Shown: positions 10,321-24,641, counted from the first letter of the stretch. The stretch: DNA of 64,000 nt from Sepiola atlantica (GCA_963556195.1 CAUVYP010000586.1:310001-374000), one strand, 5' to 3'. Notes: generated by a model not told the origin, from the sequence alone. Translations and numbers: made by a program.

Positions 10321-13300
10321 TTAGCGCGTTTTAAAGTTGATATCGCTTTTGTTTATACCTTCCACATTTATTCGAATTGTGCAACGAAACTTTGCACAGA
10401 TTAGCGGAGTCACATTTTCTACTGAAGTACCAAGTTTCAGAAGTGCAGCTCTTGTACTGCCGGAGATATGTCGATACAAACTGAATACGCAAAACATCAA
10501 CAAAATTTAGCGCGTTTTAAAGTTGATATCGCTTTTGTTTATAACTTCCACATTTATTCAAATTGTGCAACGAAACTTTGCAGACAGTCGCGGATAGGCC
10601 TTTTCTACTGAAGTACCAAGTTTCAGAAGTGCAGCTCTTGTACTGCCGGAGATATGTCGATACAAACTGAATACGCAAAACATCAACAAAATTTAGCGCG
10701 TTTTAAAGTTGATATCGCTTTTGTTTATAACTTCCACATTTATTCGAATTGTGCAACGAAACTTTGCACAGATTAGCGGAGTCACATTTTCTGCTGAAGT
10801 ACCAAGTTTCAGAAGTGCAGCTCTTGTACTGCCGGAGATATGTCGATACAAACTGAATACGCAAACTATCAACAAAATTTAGTGCGATTTAAAGTTAGTA
10901 TCGCTTTTGTTTATAACTTCACCATTCTTTAGAATTGTGCAACGAAACTTTGCAGAGATAAGCGGAGTCACATGCTCTACTGAAGTACCAAGTTTCAGAA
11001 GTGCAGCTCTTTTACTGCCGGAGATATGTCGATACAAACTGAATACGCAAAACATCAACAAAATTTAGCGCGTTTTAAAGTGGATATCGCTTTTGTTTAT
11101 AACTTCCACATTTATTCGAATTGTGCAACGAAACTTTGCACAGATTAGCGGAGTCACATTTTCTACTGAAGTACCAAGTTTCAGAAGTGCAGCTCTTGTA
11201 CTGCCGGAGATATGTCGATACAAACTGAATACGCAAAACATCAACAAAATTTAGCGCGTTTTAAAGTTGATATCGCTTTTGTTTATAACTTCCACATTTA
11301 TTCGAATTGTGCAACGAAACTTTGCACAGATTAGCGGAGTCACATTTTCTACTGAAGTACCAAGTTTCAGAAGTGCAGCTCTTGTACTGCCGGAGATATG
11401 TCGATACAAACTGAATACGCAAAACATCAACTAAATTTATCGCGTTTTAAAGTTGATATCGCTTTTGTTTATAACTTCCACATTTATTCGAATTGTGCAA
11501 CGAAACTTTGCACAGATTAGCGGAGTCACATTTTCTACTGAAGTACCAAGGTTCAGAAGTGCAGCTCTTGTACTGCCGGAGATATGTCGATACAAACTGA
11601 ATACGCAAAACATCAACAAAATTTAGCGCGTTTTAAAGTTGATATCGCTTTTGTTTATAACTTCCACATTTATTCGAATTGTGCAACGAAACTTTGCACA
11701 GATTAGCGGAGTCACATTTTCTACTGAAGTACCAAGTTTCAGAAGTGCAGCTCTTGTACTGCCGGAGATATGTCGATACAAACTGAATACGCAAACTATC
11801 AACAAAATTTAGTGCGATTTAAAGTTGATATCGCTTTTGTTTATAACTTCACCATTCTTTTGAATTGTGCAACGAAACTTTGCAGAGATAAGCGGAGTCA
11901 CATGCTCTACTGAAGTACCAAGTTTCAGAAGTGCAGCTCTTTTACTGCCGGAGATATGTCGATACAAACTGAATACGCAAAACATCAACAAAATTTAGCG
12001 CGTTTTAAAGTGGATATCGCTTTTGTTTATAACTTCCACATTTATTCGAATTGTGCAACGAAACTTTGCAGACCGTCGCGGAGACACACGTTCTACTGAA
12101 GTACCAAGTTTCAGAAGTGCAGCTCTTGTAATGCCGGAGATATGTCGATACAAACTGAATACGCAAAACATCAACTAAATTTAGCGCGTTTTAAAGTTGA
12201 TATCGCTTTTGTTTATAACTTCCACATTTATTCGAATTGTGCAACGAAACTTTGAACAGATTAGCGGAGTCACATTTTCTACTGAAGTACCAAGTTTCAG
12301 AAGTGCAGCTCTTGTACTGCCGGAGATATGTCGATACAAACTGAATACGCAAAACATCAACAAAATTTAGCGCGTTTTAAAGTTGGTATCGCTTTTGTTT
12401 ATAACTTCCACATTTATTCGAATTGTGCAACGAAACTTTGCAGACAGTCGCGGATAGGCCTTTTCTACTGAAGTACCAAGTTTCAGAAGTGCAGCTCTTG
12501 TACTGGCGGAGATATGTCGATACAAACTGAATACGCAAAACATCAACAAAATTTAGCGCGTTTTAAAGTTGATATCGCTTTTGTTTATAACTTCCACATT
12601 TATTCGAATTGTGCAACGAAACTTTGCAGACAGTCGCGGATAGGCCTTTTCTACTGAAGTACCAAGTTTCAGAAGTGCAGCTCTTGTACTGCCGGAGATA
12701 TGTCGATACAAACTGAATACGCAAAACATCAACAAAATTTAGCGCGTTTTAAAGTTGATATCGCTTTTGTTTATAACTTCCACATTTATTCGAATTGTGC
12801 AACGAAACTTTGCACAGATTAGCGGAGTCACATTTTCTACTGAAGTACCAAGTTTCAGAAGTGCAGCTCTTGTACTGCCGGAGATATGTCGATACAAACT
12901 GAATACGCAAACTATCAACAAAATTTAGTGCGATTTAAAGTTAGTATCGCTTTTGTTTATAACTTCACCATTCTTTAGAATTGTGCAACGAAACTTTGCA
13001 GAGATAAGCGGAGTCACATGCTCTACTGAAGTACCAAGTTTCAGAAGTGCAGCTCTTTTACTGCCGGAGATATGTCGATACAAACTGAATACGCAAAACA
13101 TCAACAAAATTTAGCGCGTTTTAAAGTGGATATCGCTTTTGTTTATAACTTCCACATTTATTCGAATTGTGCAACGAAACTTTGCACAGATTAGCGGAGT
13201 CACATTTTCTACTGAAGTACCAAGTTTCAGAAGTGCAGCTCTTGTACTGCCGGAGATATGTCGATACAAACTGAATACGCAAAACATCAACAAAATTTAG

Positions 13301-13482
13301 CGCGTTTTAAAGTTGATATCGCTTTTGTTTATAACTTCCACATTTATTCGAATTGTGCAACGAAACTTTGCAGACAGTCGCGGATAGGCCTTTTCTACTG
13401 AAGTACCAAGTTTCAGAAGTGCAGCTCTTGTACTGCCGGAGATATGTCGATACAAACTGAATACGCAAAACATCAACAAAAT
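10321..13482. repeat. HOR copy, 17 repeats
   Basis: The order is A B C D E A-star A C D-prime F A B B C D E B. Private markers shared with the next copies include GTTTATACCTTCC in the first unit, TCTGCTGAAG in the third, AAATTTATCGCG before the seventh, and GTTGGTATC in the twelfth. The extra C-D-E-B at 12739-13482 distinguishes it from the 13-repeat copies. The unit at 10507 has TTATTCAAATTG, losing a CpG. Confidence 0.9.
11809..11994. repeat. subtype D-prime repeat (reference unit)
   Basis: This D form keeps GTGCGATTT, the D box and GCTCTTTTACTG, but has GTTGATATC and CATTCTTTTGAATTG instead of GTTAGTATC and CATTCTTTAGAATTG. I count 17 such units (2695, 11809, 14971, 17389, 19435, 24828, 31524, 34500, 37290, 38964, 41754, 50682, 53100, 55704, 58308, 60168, 62400), each followed by an F-type unit. 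Confidence 0.92.
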
Positions 13483-15900
13483 TTAGCGCGTTTTAAAGTT
13501 GATATCGCTTTTGTTTATACCTTCCACATTTATTCGAATTGTGCAACGAAACTTTGCACAGATTAGCGGAGTCACATTTTCTACTGAAGTACCAAGTTTC
13601 AGAAGTGCAGCTCTTGTACTGCCGGAGATATGTCGATACAAACTGAATACGCAAAACATCAACAAAATTTAGCGCGTTTTAAAGTTGATATCGCTTTTGT
13701 TTATAACTTCCACATTTATTCGAATTGTGCAACGAAACTTTGCAGACAGTCGCGGATAGGCCTTTTCTACTGAAGTACCAAGTTTCAGAAGTGCAGCTCT
13801 TGTACTGCCGGAGATATGTCGATACAAACTGAATACGCAAAACATCAACAAAATTTAGCGCGTTTTAAAGTTGATATCGCTTTTGTTTATAACTTCCACA
13901 TTTATTCGAATTGTGCAACGAAACTTTGCACAGATTAGCGGAGTCACATTTTCTGCTGAAGTACCAAGTTTCAGAAGTGCAGCTCTTGTACTGCCGGAGA
14001 TATGTCGATACAAACTGAATACGCAAACTATCAACAAAATTTAGTGCGATTTAAAGTTAGTATCGCTTTTGTTTATAACTTCACCATTCTTTAGAACTGT
14101 GCAACGAAACTTTGCAGAGATAAGCGGAGTCACATGCTCTACTGAAGTACCAAGTTTCAGAAGTGCAGCTCTTTTACTGCCGGAGATATGTCGATACAAA
14201 CTGAATACGCAAAACATCAACAAAATTTAGCGCGTTTTAAAGTGGATATCGCTTTTGTTTATAACTTCCACATTTATTCGAATTGTGCAACGAAACTTTG
14301 CACAGATTAGCGGAGTCACATTTTCTACTGAAGTACCAAGTTTCAGAAGTGCAGCTCTTGTACTGCCGGAGATATGTCGATACAAACTGAATACGCAAAA
14401 CATCAACAAAATTTAGCGCGTTTTAAAGTTGATATCGCTTTTGTTTATAACTTCCACATTTATTCGAATTGTGCAACGAAACTTTGCACAGATTAGCGGA
14501 GTCACATTTTCTACTGAAGTACCAAGTTTCAGAAGTGCAGCTCTTGTACTGCCGGAGATATGTCGATACAAACTGAATACGCAAAACATCAACTAAATTT
14601 ATCGCGTTTTAAAGTTGATATCGCTTTTGTTTATAACTTCCACATTTATTCGAATTGTGCAACGAAACTTTGCACAGATTAGCGGAGTCACATTTTCTAC
14701 TGAAGTACCAAGTTTCAGAAGTGCAGCTCTTGTACTGCCGGAGATATGTCGATACAAACTGAATACGCAAAACATCAACAAAATTTAGCGCGTTTTAAAG
14801 TTGATATCGCTTTTGTTTATAACTTCCACATTTATTCGAATTGTGCAACGAAACTTTGCACAGATTAGCGGAGTCACATTTTCTACTGAAGTACCAAGTT
14901 TCAGAAGTGCAGCTCTTGTACTGCCGGAGATATGTCGATACAAACTGAATACGCAAACTATCAACAAAATTTAGTGCGATTTAAAGTTGATATCGCTTTT
15001 GTTTATAACTTCACCATTCTTTTGAATTGTGCAACGAAACTTTGCAGAGATAAGCGGAGTCACATGCTCTACTGAAGTACCAAGTTTCAGAAGTGCAGCT
15101 CTTTTACTGCCGGAGATATGTCGATACAAACTGAATACGCAAAACATCAACAAAATTTAGCGCGTTTTAAAGTGGATATCGCTTTTGTTTATAACTTCCA
15201 CATTTATTCGAATTGTGCAACGAAACTTTGCAGACCGTCGCGGAGACACACGTTCTACTGAAGTACCAAGTTTCAGAAGTGCAGCTCTTGTACTGCCGGA
15301 GATATGTCGATACAAACTGAATACGCAAAACATCAACTAAATTTAGCGCGTTTTAAAGTTGATATCGCTTTTGTTTATAACTTCCACATTTATTCGAATT
15401 GTGCAACGAAACTTTGCACAGATTAGCGGAGTCACATTTTCTACTGAAGTACCAAGTTTCAGAAGTGCAGCTCTTGTACTGCCGGAGATATGTCGATACA
15501 AACTGAATACGAAAAACATCAACAAAATTTAGCGCGTTTTAAAGTTGGTATCGCTTTTGTTTATAACTTCCACATTTATTCGAATTGTGCAACGAAACTT
15601 TGCAGACAGTCGCGGATAGGCCTTTTCTACTGAAGTACCAAGTTTCAGAAGTGCAGCTCTTGTACTGCCGGAGATATGTCGATACAAACTGAATACGCAA
15701 AACATCAACAAAATTTAGCGCGTTTTAAAGTTGATATCGCTTTTGTTTATAACTTCCACATTTATTCGAATTGTGCAACGAAACTTTGCAGACAGTCGCG
15801 GATAGGCCTTTTCTACTGAAGTACCAAGTTTCAGAAGTGCAGCTCTTGTACTGCCGGAGATATGTCGATACAAACTGAATACGCAAAACATCAACAAAAT
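13483..15900. repeat. HOR copy, 13 repeats
   Basis: The order is A B C D E A-star A C D-prime F A B B, with the same private markers as the preceding copy (ATACCTTCC in the first unit, CTGCTGAAG in C, AAATTTATCGCG, GTTGGTATC). The D unit also has AGAACTGTGC, shared only with the following copy. The F unit at 15157 reads GTACTGCC rather than GTAATGCC, also shared with the next copy. Confidence 0.92.
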
Positions 15901-18318
15901 TTAGCGCGTTTTAAAGTTGATATCGCTTTTGTTTATACCTTCCACATTTATTCGAATTGTGCAACGAAACTTTGCACAGATTAGCGGAGTCACATTTTCT
16001 ACTGAAGTACCAAGTTTCAGAAGTGCAGCTCTTGTACTGCCGGAGATATGTCGATACAAACTGAATACGCAAAACATCAACAAAATTTAGCGCGTTTTAA
16101 AGTTGATATCGCTTTTGTTTATAACTTCCACATTTATTCGAATTGTGCAACGAAACTTTGCAGACAGTCGCGGATAGGCCTTTTCTACTGAAGTACCAAG
16201 TTTCAGAAGTGCAGCTCTTGTACTGCCGGAGATATGTCGATACAAACTGAATACGCAAAACATCAACAAAATTTAGCGCGTTTTAAAGTTGATATCGCTT
16301 TTGTTTATAACTTCCACATTTATTCGAATTGTGCAACGAAACTTTGCACAGATTAGCGGAGTCACATTTTCTGCTGAAGTACCAAGTTTCAGAAGTGCAG
16401 CTCTTGTACTGCCGGAGATATGTCGATACAAACTGAATACGCAAACTATCAACAAAATTTAGTGCGATTTAAAGTTAGTATCGCTTTTGTTTATAACTTC
16501 ACCATTCTTTAGAACTGTGCAACGAAACTTTGCAGAGATAAGCGGAGTCACATGCTCTACTGAAGTACCAAGTTTCAGAAGTGCAGCTCTTTTACTGCCG
16601 GAGATATGTCGATACAAACTGAATACGCAAAACATCAACAAAATTTAGCGCGTTTTAAAGTGGATATCGCTTTTGTTTATAACTTCCACATTTATTCGAA
16701 TTGTGCAACGAAACTTTGCACAGATTAGCGGAGTCACATTTTCTACTGAAGTACCAAGTTTCAGAAGTGCAGCTCTTGTACTGCCGGAGATATGTCGATA
16801 CAAACTGAATACGCAAAACATCAACAAAATTTAGCGCGTTTTAAAGTTGATATCGCTTTTGTTTATAACTTCCACATTTATTCGAATTGTGCAACGAAAC
16901 TTTGCACAGATTAGCGGAGTCACATTTTCTACTGAAGTACCAAGTTTCAGAAGTGCAGCTCTTGTACTGCCGGAGATATGTCGATACAAACTGAATACGC
17001 AAAACATCAACTAAATTTATCGCGTTTTAAAGTTGATATCGCTTTTGTTTATAACTTCCACATTTATTCGAATTGTGCAACGAAACTTTGCACAGATTAG
17101 CGGAGTCACATTTTCTACTGAAGTACCAAGTTTCAGAAGTGCAGCTCTTGTACTGCCGGAGATATGTCGATACAAACTGAATACGCAAAACATCAACAAA
17201 ATTTAGCGCGTTTTAAAGTTGATATCGCTTTTGTTTATAACTTCCACATTTATTCGAATTGTGCAACGAAACTTTGCACAGATTAGCGGAGTCACATTTT
17301 CTACTGAAGTACCAAGTTTCAGAAGTGCAGCTCTTGTACTGCCGGAGATATGTCGATACAAACTGAATACGCAAACTATCAACAAAATTTAGTGCGATTT
17401 AAAGTTGATATCGCTTTTGTTTATAACTTCACCATTCTTTTGAATTGTGCAACGAAACTTTGCAGAGATAAGCGGAGTCACATGCTCTACTGAAGTACCA
17501 AGTTTCAGAAGTGCAGCTCTTTTACTGCCGGAGATATGTCGATACAAACTGAATACGCAAAACATCAACAAAATTTAGCGCGTTTTAAAGTGGATATCGC
17601 TTTTGTTTATAACTTCCACATTTATTCGAATTGTGCAACGAAACTTTGCAGACCGTCGCGGAGACACACGTTCTACTGAAGTACCAAGTTTCAGAAGTGC
17701 AGCTCTTGTACTGCCGGAGATATGTCGATACAAACTGAATACGCAAAACATCAACTAAATTTAGCGCGTTTTAAAGTTGATATCGCTTTTGTTTATAACT
17801 TCCACATTTATTCGAATTGTGCAACGAAACTTTGCACAGATTAGCGGAGTCACATTTTCTACTGAAGTACCAAGTTTCAGAAGTGCAGCTCTTGTACTGC
17901 CGGAGATATGTCGATACAAACTGAATACGCAAAACATCAACAAAATTTAGCGCGTTTTAAAGTTGGTATCGCTTTTGTTTATAACTTCCACATTTATTCG
18001 AATTGTGCAACGAAACTTTGCAGACAGTCGCGGATAGGCCTTTTCTACTGAAGTACCAAGTTTCAGAAGTGCAGCTCTTGTACTGCCGGAGATATGTCGA
18101 TACAAACTGAATACGCAAAACATCAACAAAATTTAGCGCGTTTTAAAGTTGATATCGCTTTTGTTTATAACTTCCACATTTATTCGAATTGTGCAACGAA
18201 ACTTTGCAGACAGTCGACGATAGGCCTTTTCTACTGAAGTACCAAGTTTCAGAAGTGCAGCTCTTGTACTGCCGGAGATATGTCGATACAAACTGAATAC
18301 GCAAAACATCAACAAAAT
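15901..18318. repeat. HOR copy, 13 repeats
   Basis: The unit order and private markers are the same as in 13483-15900, offset by exactly 2418 bp (13 x 186). Differences are few, for example CAGTCGACGATAGG in the last B unit, where CG at 18217-18218 became AC. Confidence 0.92.
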
Positions 18319-20178
18319 TTAGCGCGTTTTAAAGTTGATATCGCTTTTGTTTATAACTTCATCATTTATTCGATTTGTGCAACGAAACTTTGCACAGATT
18401 AGCGGAGTCACATTTTCTGCTGAAGTACCAAGTTTCAGAAGTGCAGCTCTTGTACTGCCGGAGATATGTCGATACAAACTGAATACGCAAACTATCAACA
18501 AAATTTAGTGCGATTTAAAGTTAGTATCGCTTTTGTTTATAACTTCACCATTCTTTAGAATTGTGCAACGAAACTTTGCAGAGATAAGCGGAGTCACATG
18601 CTCTACTGAAGTACCAAGTTTCAGAAGTGCAGCTCTTTTACTGCCGGAGATATGTCGATACAAACTGAATACGCAAAACATCAACAAAATTTAGCGCGTT
18701 TTAAAGTGGATATCGCTTTTGTTTATAACTTCCACATTTATTCGAATTGTGCAACGAAACTTTGCACAGATTAGCGGAGTCACATTTTCTACTGAAGTAC
18801 CAAGTTTCAGAAGTGCAGCTCTTGTACTGCCGGAGATATGTCGATACAAACTGAATACGCAAAACATCAACAAAATTTAGCGCGTTTTAAAGTTGATATC
18901 GCTTTTGTTTATAACTTCCACATTTATTCGAATTGTGCAACGAAACTTTGCACAGATTAGCGGAGTCACATTTTCTACTGAAGTACCAAGTTTCAGAATT
19001 GCAGCTCTTGTACTGCCGGAGATATGTCGATACAAACTGAATACGCAAAACATCAACTAAATTTAGCGCGTTTTAAAGTTGATATCGCTTTTGTTTATAA
19101 CTTCCACATTTATTCGAATTGTGCAACGAAACTTTGCACAGATTAGCGGAGTCACATTTTCTACTGAAGTACCAAGTTTCAGAAGTGCAGCTCTTGTACT
19201 GCCGGAGATATGTCGATACAAACTGAATACGCAAAACATCAACAAAATTTAGCGCGTTTTAAAGTTGATATCGCTTTTGTTTATAACTTCCACATTTATT
19301 CGAATTGTGCAACGAAACTTTGCACAGATTAGCGGAGTCACATTTTCTACTGAAGTACCAAGTTTCAGAAGTGCAGCTCTTGTACTGCCGGAGATATGTC
19401 GATACAAACTGAATACGCAAACTATCAACAAAATTTAGTGCGATTTAAAGTTGATATCGCTTTTGTTTATAACTTCACCATTCTTTTGAATTGTGCAACG
19501 AAACTTTGCAGAGATAAGCGGAGTCACATGCTCTACTGAAGTACCAAGTTTCAGAAGTGCAGCTCTTTTACTGCCGGAGATATGTCGATACAAACTGAAT
19601 ACGCAAAACATCAACAAAATTTAGCGCGTTTTAAAGTGGATATCGCTTTTGTTTATAACTTCCACATTTATTCGAATTGTGCAACGAAACTTTGCAGACC
19701 GTCGCGGAGACACACGTTCTACTGAAGTACCAAGTTTCAGAAGTGCAGCTCTTGTAATGCCGGAGATATGTCGATACAAACTGAATACGCAAAACATCAA
19801 CTAAATTTAGCGCGTTTTAAAGTTGATATCGCTTTTGTTTATAACTTCCACATTTATTCGAATTGTGCAACGAAACTTTGCACAGATTAGCGGAGTCACA
19901 TTTTCTACTGAAGTACCAAGTTTCAGAAGTGCAGCTCTTGTACTGCCGGAGATATGTCGATACAAACTGAATACGCAAAACATCAACAAAATTTAGCGCG
20001 TTTTAAAGTGAATATCGCTTTTGTTTATAACTTCCACATTTATTCGAATTGTGCAACGAAACTTTGCAGACAGTCGCGGATAGGCCTTTTCTACTGAAGT
20101 ACCAAGTTTCAGAAGTGCAGCTCTTGTACTGCCGGAGATATGTCGATACAAACTGAATACGCAAAACATCAACAAAAT
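18319..20178. repeat. HOR copy, 10 repeats, truncated at the left
   Basis: The order is C D E A-star A C D-prime F A B. It starts at the third unit of the 13-mer, recognisable from CTGCTGAAG in its C, and lacks the opening A-B and the closing second B. The distance from the matching C in the previous copy is 2046 bp (11 units). The final B has GTGAATATC near 20010, which destroys its GATATC. Confidence 0.88.
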
Positions 20179-23100
20179 TTAGCGCGTTTAAAAGTTGATA
20201 TCGCTTTTGTTTATAACTTCCACATTTATTCGAATTGTGCAACGAAACTTTGCACAGATTAGCGGAGTCACATTTTCTACTGAAGTACCAAGTTTCAGAA
20301 GTGCAGCTCTTGTACTGCCGGAGATATGTCGATACAAACTGAATACGCAAACTATCAACAAAATTTAGTGCGATTCAAAGTTAGTATCGCTTTTGTTTAT
20401 AACTTCACCATTCTTTAGAATTGTGCAACGAAACTTTGCAGAGATAAGCGGAGTCACATGCTCTACTGAAGTACCAAGTTTCAGAAGTGCAGCTCTTTTA
20501 CTGCCGGAGATATGTCGATACAAACTGAATACGCAAAACATCAACAAAATTTAGCGCGTTTTAAAGTGGATATCGCTTTTGTTTATAACTTCCACATTTA
20601 TTCGAATTGTGCAACGAAACTTTGCACAGATTAGCGGAGTCACATTTTCTACTGAAGTACCAAGTTTCAGAAGTGCAGCTCTTGTACTGCCGGAGATATG
20701 TCGATACAAACTGAATACGCAAAACATCAACAAAATTTAGCGCGTTTTAAAGTTGATATCGCTTTTGTTTATAACTTCCACATTTATTCGAATTGTGCAA
20801 CGAAACTTTGCAGACAGTCGCGGATAGGCCTTTTCTACTGAAGTACCAAGTTTCAGAAGTGCAGCTCTTGTACTGCCGGAGATATGTCGATACAAACTGA
20901 ATACGCAACACATCAACAAAATTTAGCGCGTTTTAAAGTTGATATCGCTTTTGTTTATAACTTCCACATTTATTCGAATTGTGCAACGAAACTTTGCACA
21001 GATTAGCGGAGTCACATTTTCTACTGAAGTACCAAGTTTCAGAAGTGCAGCTCTTGTACTGCCGGAGATATGTCGATACAAACTGAATACGCAAACTATC
21101 AACAAAATTTAGTGCGATTTAAAGTTAGTATCGCTTTTGTTTATAACTTCACCATTCTTTAGAATTGTGCAACGAAACTTTGCAGAGATAAGCGGAGTCA
21201 CATGCTCTACTGAAGTACCAAGTTTCAGAAGTGCAGCTCTTTTACTGCCGGAGATATGTCGATACAAACTGAATACGCAAAACATCAACAAAATTTAGCG
21301 CGTTTTAAAGTGGATATCGCTTTTGTTTATAACTTCCACATTTATTCGAATTGTGCAACGAAACTTTGCACAGATTAGCGGAGTCACATTCTCTACTGAA
21401 GTACCAAGTTTCAGAAGTGCAGCTCTTGTACTGCCGGAGATATGTCGATACAAACTGAATACGCAAAACATCAACAAAATTTAGCGCGTTTTAAAGTTGA
21501 TATCGCTTTTGTTTATAACTTCCACATTTATTCGAATTGTGCAACGAAACTTTGCAGACAGTCGCGGATAGGCCTTTTCTACTGAAGTACCAAGTTTCAG
21601 AAGTGCAGCTCTTTTACTGCCGGAGATATGTCGATACAAACTGAATACGCAAAACATCAACAAAATTTAGCGCGTTTTAAAGTGGATATCGCTTTTGTTT
21701 ATAACTTCCACATTTATTCGAATTGTGCAACGAAACTTTGCACAGATTAGCGGAGTCACATTTTCTACTGAAGTACCAAGTTTCAGAAGTGCAGCTATTG
21801 TACTGCCGGAGATATGTCGATACAAACTGAATACGCAAAACATTAACAAAATTTAGCGCGTTTTAAAGTTGATATCGCTTTTGTTTATAACTTCCACATT
21901 TATTCGAATTGTGCAACGAAACTTTGCACAGATTAGCGGAGTCACATTTTCTACTGAAGTACCAAGTTTCAGAAGTGCAGCTCTTGTACTGCCGGAGATA
22001 TGTCGATACAAACTGAATACGCAAAACATCAACAAAATTTAGCGCGTTTTAAAGTTGATATCGCTTTTGTTTATAACTTCCACATTTATTCGAATTGTGC
22101 AACGAAACTTTGCAGACAGTCGCGGATAGGCCTTTTCTACTGAAGTACCAAGTTTCAGAAGTGCAGCTCTTGTACTGCCGGAGATATGTCGATACAAACT
22201 GAATACGCAAAACATCAACAAAATTTAGCGCGTTTTAAAGTTGATATCGCTTTTGTTTATAACTTCCACATTTATTCGAATTGTGCAACGAAACTTTGCA
22301 CAGATTAGCGGAGTCACATTTTCTACTGAAGTACCAAGTTTCAGAAGTGCAGCTCTTGTACTGCCGGAGATATGTCGATACAAACTGAATACGCAAACTA
22401 TCAACAAAATTTAGTGCGATTTAAAGTTAGTATCGCTTTTGTTTATAACTTCACCATTCTTTAGAATTGTGCAACGAAACTTTGCAGAGATAAGCGGAGT
22501 CACATGCTCTACTGAAGTACCAAGTTTCAGAAGTGCAGCTCTTTTACTGCCGGAGATATGTCGATACAAACTGAATACGCAAAACATCAACAAAATTTAG
22601 CGCGTTTTAAAGTTGATATCGCTTTTGTTTATAACTTCCACATTTATTCGAATTGTGCAACGAAACTTTGCACAGATTAGCGGAGTCACATTTTCTACTG
22701 AAGTACCAAGTTTCAGAAGTGCAGCTCTTGTACTGCCGGAGATATGTCGATACAAACTGAATACGCAAAACATCAACAAAATTTAGCGCGTTTTAAAGTT
22801 GATATCGCTTTTGTTTATAACTTCCACATTTATTCGAATTGTGCAACGAAACTTTGCAGACAGTCGCGGATAGGCCTTTTCTACTGAAGTACCAAGTTTC
22901 AGAAGTGCAGCTCTTGTACTGCCGGAGATATGTCGATACAAACTGAATACGCAAAACATCAACAAAATTTAGCGCGTTTTAAAGTTGATATCGCTTTTGT
23001 TTATAACTTCCACATTTATTCGAATTGTGCAACGAAACTTTGCACAGATTAGCGGAGTCACATTTTCTACTGAAGTACCAAGTTTCAGAAGTGCAGCTCT

Positions 23101-23340
23101 TGTACTGCCGGAGATATGTCGATACAAACTGAATACGCAAACTATCAACAAAATTTAGTGCGATTTAAAGTTAGTATCGCTTTTGTTTATAACTTCACCA
23201 TTCTTTAGAATTGTGCAACGAAACTTTGCAGAGATAAGCGGAGTCACATGCTCTACTGAAGTACCAAGTTTCAGAAGTGCAGCTCTTTTACTGCCGGAGA
23301 TATGTCGATACAAACTGAATACGCAAAACATCAACAAAAT

Positions 23341-23525
23341 TTAGCGCGTTTTAAAGTGGATATCGCTTTTGTTTATAACTTCCACATTTATTCGAATTGT
23401 GCAACGAAACTTTGCACAGATTAGCGAGTCCCATTCTCTACTGAAGTACCAAGTTTCAGAAGTGCAGCTCTTGTACTGCCGGAGATATGTCGATACAAAC
23501 TGAATACGCAAAACATCAACAAAAT
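23341..23525. repeat. 185-bp E repeat with a 1-bp deletion
   Basis: This E-type unit reads TTAGCGAGTCCCATTCTC where E normally reads TTAGCGGAGTCACATTTTC: one G is missing near 23426, next to an A-to-C and a T-to-C change. Every other unit keeps the 186-bp spacing, so this is the only net length change in 64 kb. The clustered changes suggest one mutational event or a local read error. Confidence 0.92.
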
Positions 23526-23897
23526 TTAGCGCGTTTTAAAGTTGATATCGCTTTTGTTTATAACTTCCACATTTATTCGAATTGTGCAACGAAACTTTGC
23601 AGACAGTCGCGGATAGGCCTTTTCTACTGAAGCTCCAAGTTTCAGAAGTGCAGCTCTTTTACTGCCGGAGATATGTCGATAGAAACTGAATACGCAAAAC
23701 ATCAACAAAATTTAGCGCGTTTTAAAGTGGATATCGCTTTTGTTTATAACTTCCACATTTATTCGAATTGTGCAACGAAACTTTGCACAGATTAGCGGAG
23801 TCACATTTTCTACTGAGGTACCAAGTTTCAGAAGTGCAGCTCTTGTACTGCCGGAGATATGTCGATACAAACTGAATACGCAAAACATCCACAAAAT

Positions 23898-24641
23898 TTA
23901 GCGCGTTTTAAAGTTGATATCGCTTTTGTTTATAACTTCCACATTTATTCGAATTGTGCAACGAAACTTTGCACAGATTAGCGGAGTCACATTTTCTACT
24001 GAAGTACCAAGTTTCAGAAGTGCAGCTCTTGTACTGCCGGAGATATGTCGATACAAACTGAATACGCAAAACATCAACTAAATTTAGCGCGTTTTAAAGT
24101 TGATATCGCTTTTGTTTATAACTTCCACATTTATTCGAATTGTGCAACGAAACTTTGCAGAGATAAGCGGAGTCACATTTTCTACTGAAGTACCAAGTTT
24201 CAGAAGTGCAGCTCTTGTACTGCCGGAGATATGTCGATACAAACTGAATACGCAAAACATCAACAAAATTTAGCGCGTTTTAAAGTTGATATCGCTTTTG
24301 TTTATAACTTCCACATTTATTCGAATTGTGCAACGAAACTTTGCACAGATTAGCGGAGTCACATTTTCTACTGAAGTACCAAGTTTCAGTAGTGCAGCTC
24401 TTGTACTGCCGGAGATATATCGATACAAACTGAATACGCAAAACATCAACTAAATTTAGCGCGTTTTAAAGTTGATATCGCTTTTGTTTATAACTTCCAC
24501 ATTTATTCGAATTGTGCAACGAAACTTTGCAGAGATAAGCGGAGTCACATTTTCTACTGAAGTACCAAGTTTCAGAAGTGCAGCTCTTGTACTGCCGGAG
24601 ATATGTCGATACAAACTGAATACGCAAAACATCAACAAAAT
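23898..24641. repeat. tandem two-repeat duplication (A-star plus A with D-like box)
   Basis: The pair 23898-24269 is followed by a near copy at 24270-24641. In each, an A-star unit ending CATCAACTAAAT precedes an A unit whose box reads CAGAGATAAGCGGAGTCACATT, a left-D/right-A mixture. The second copy has private changes (TTTCAGTAGTGC and GATATATCG). This is a small-scale duplication of 372 bp. Confidence 0.85.
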
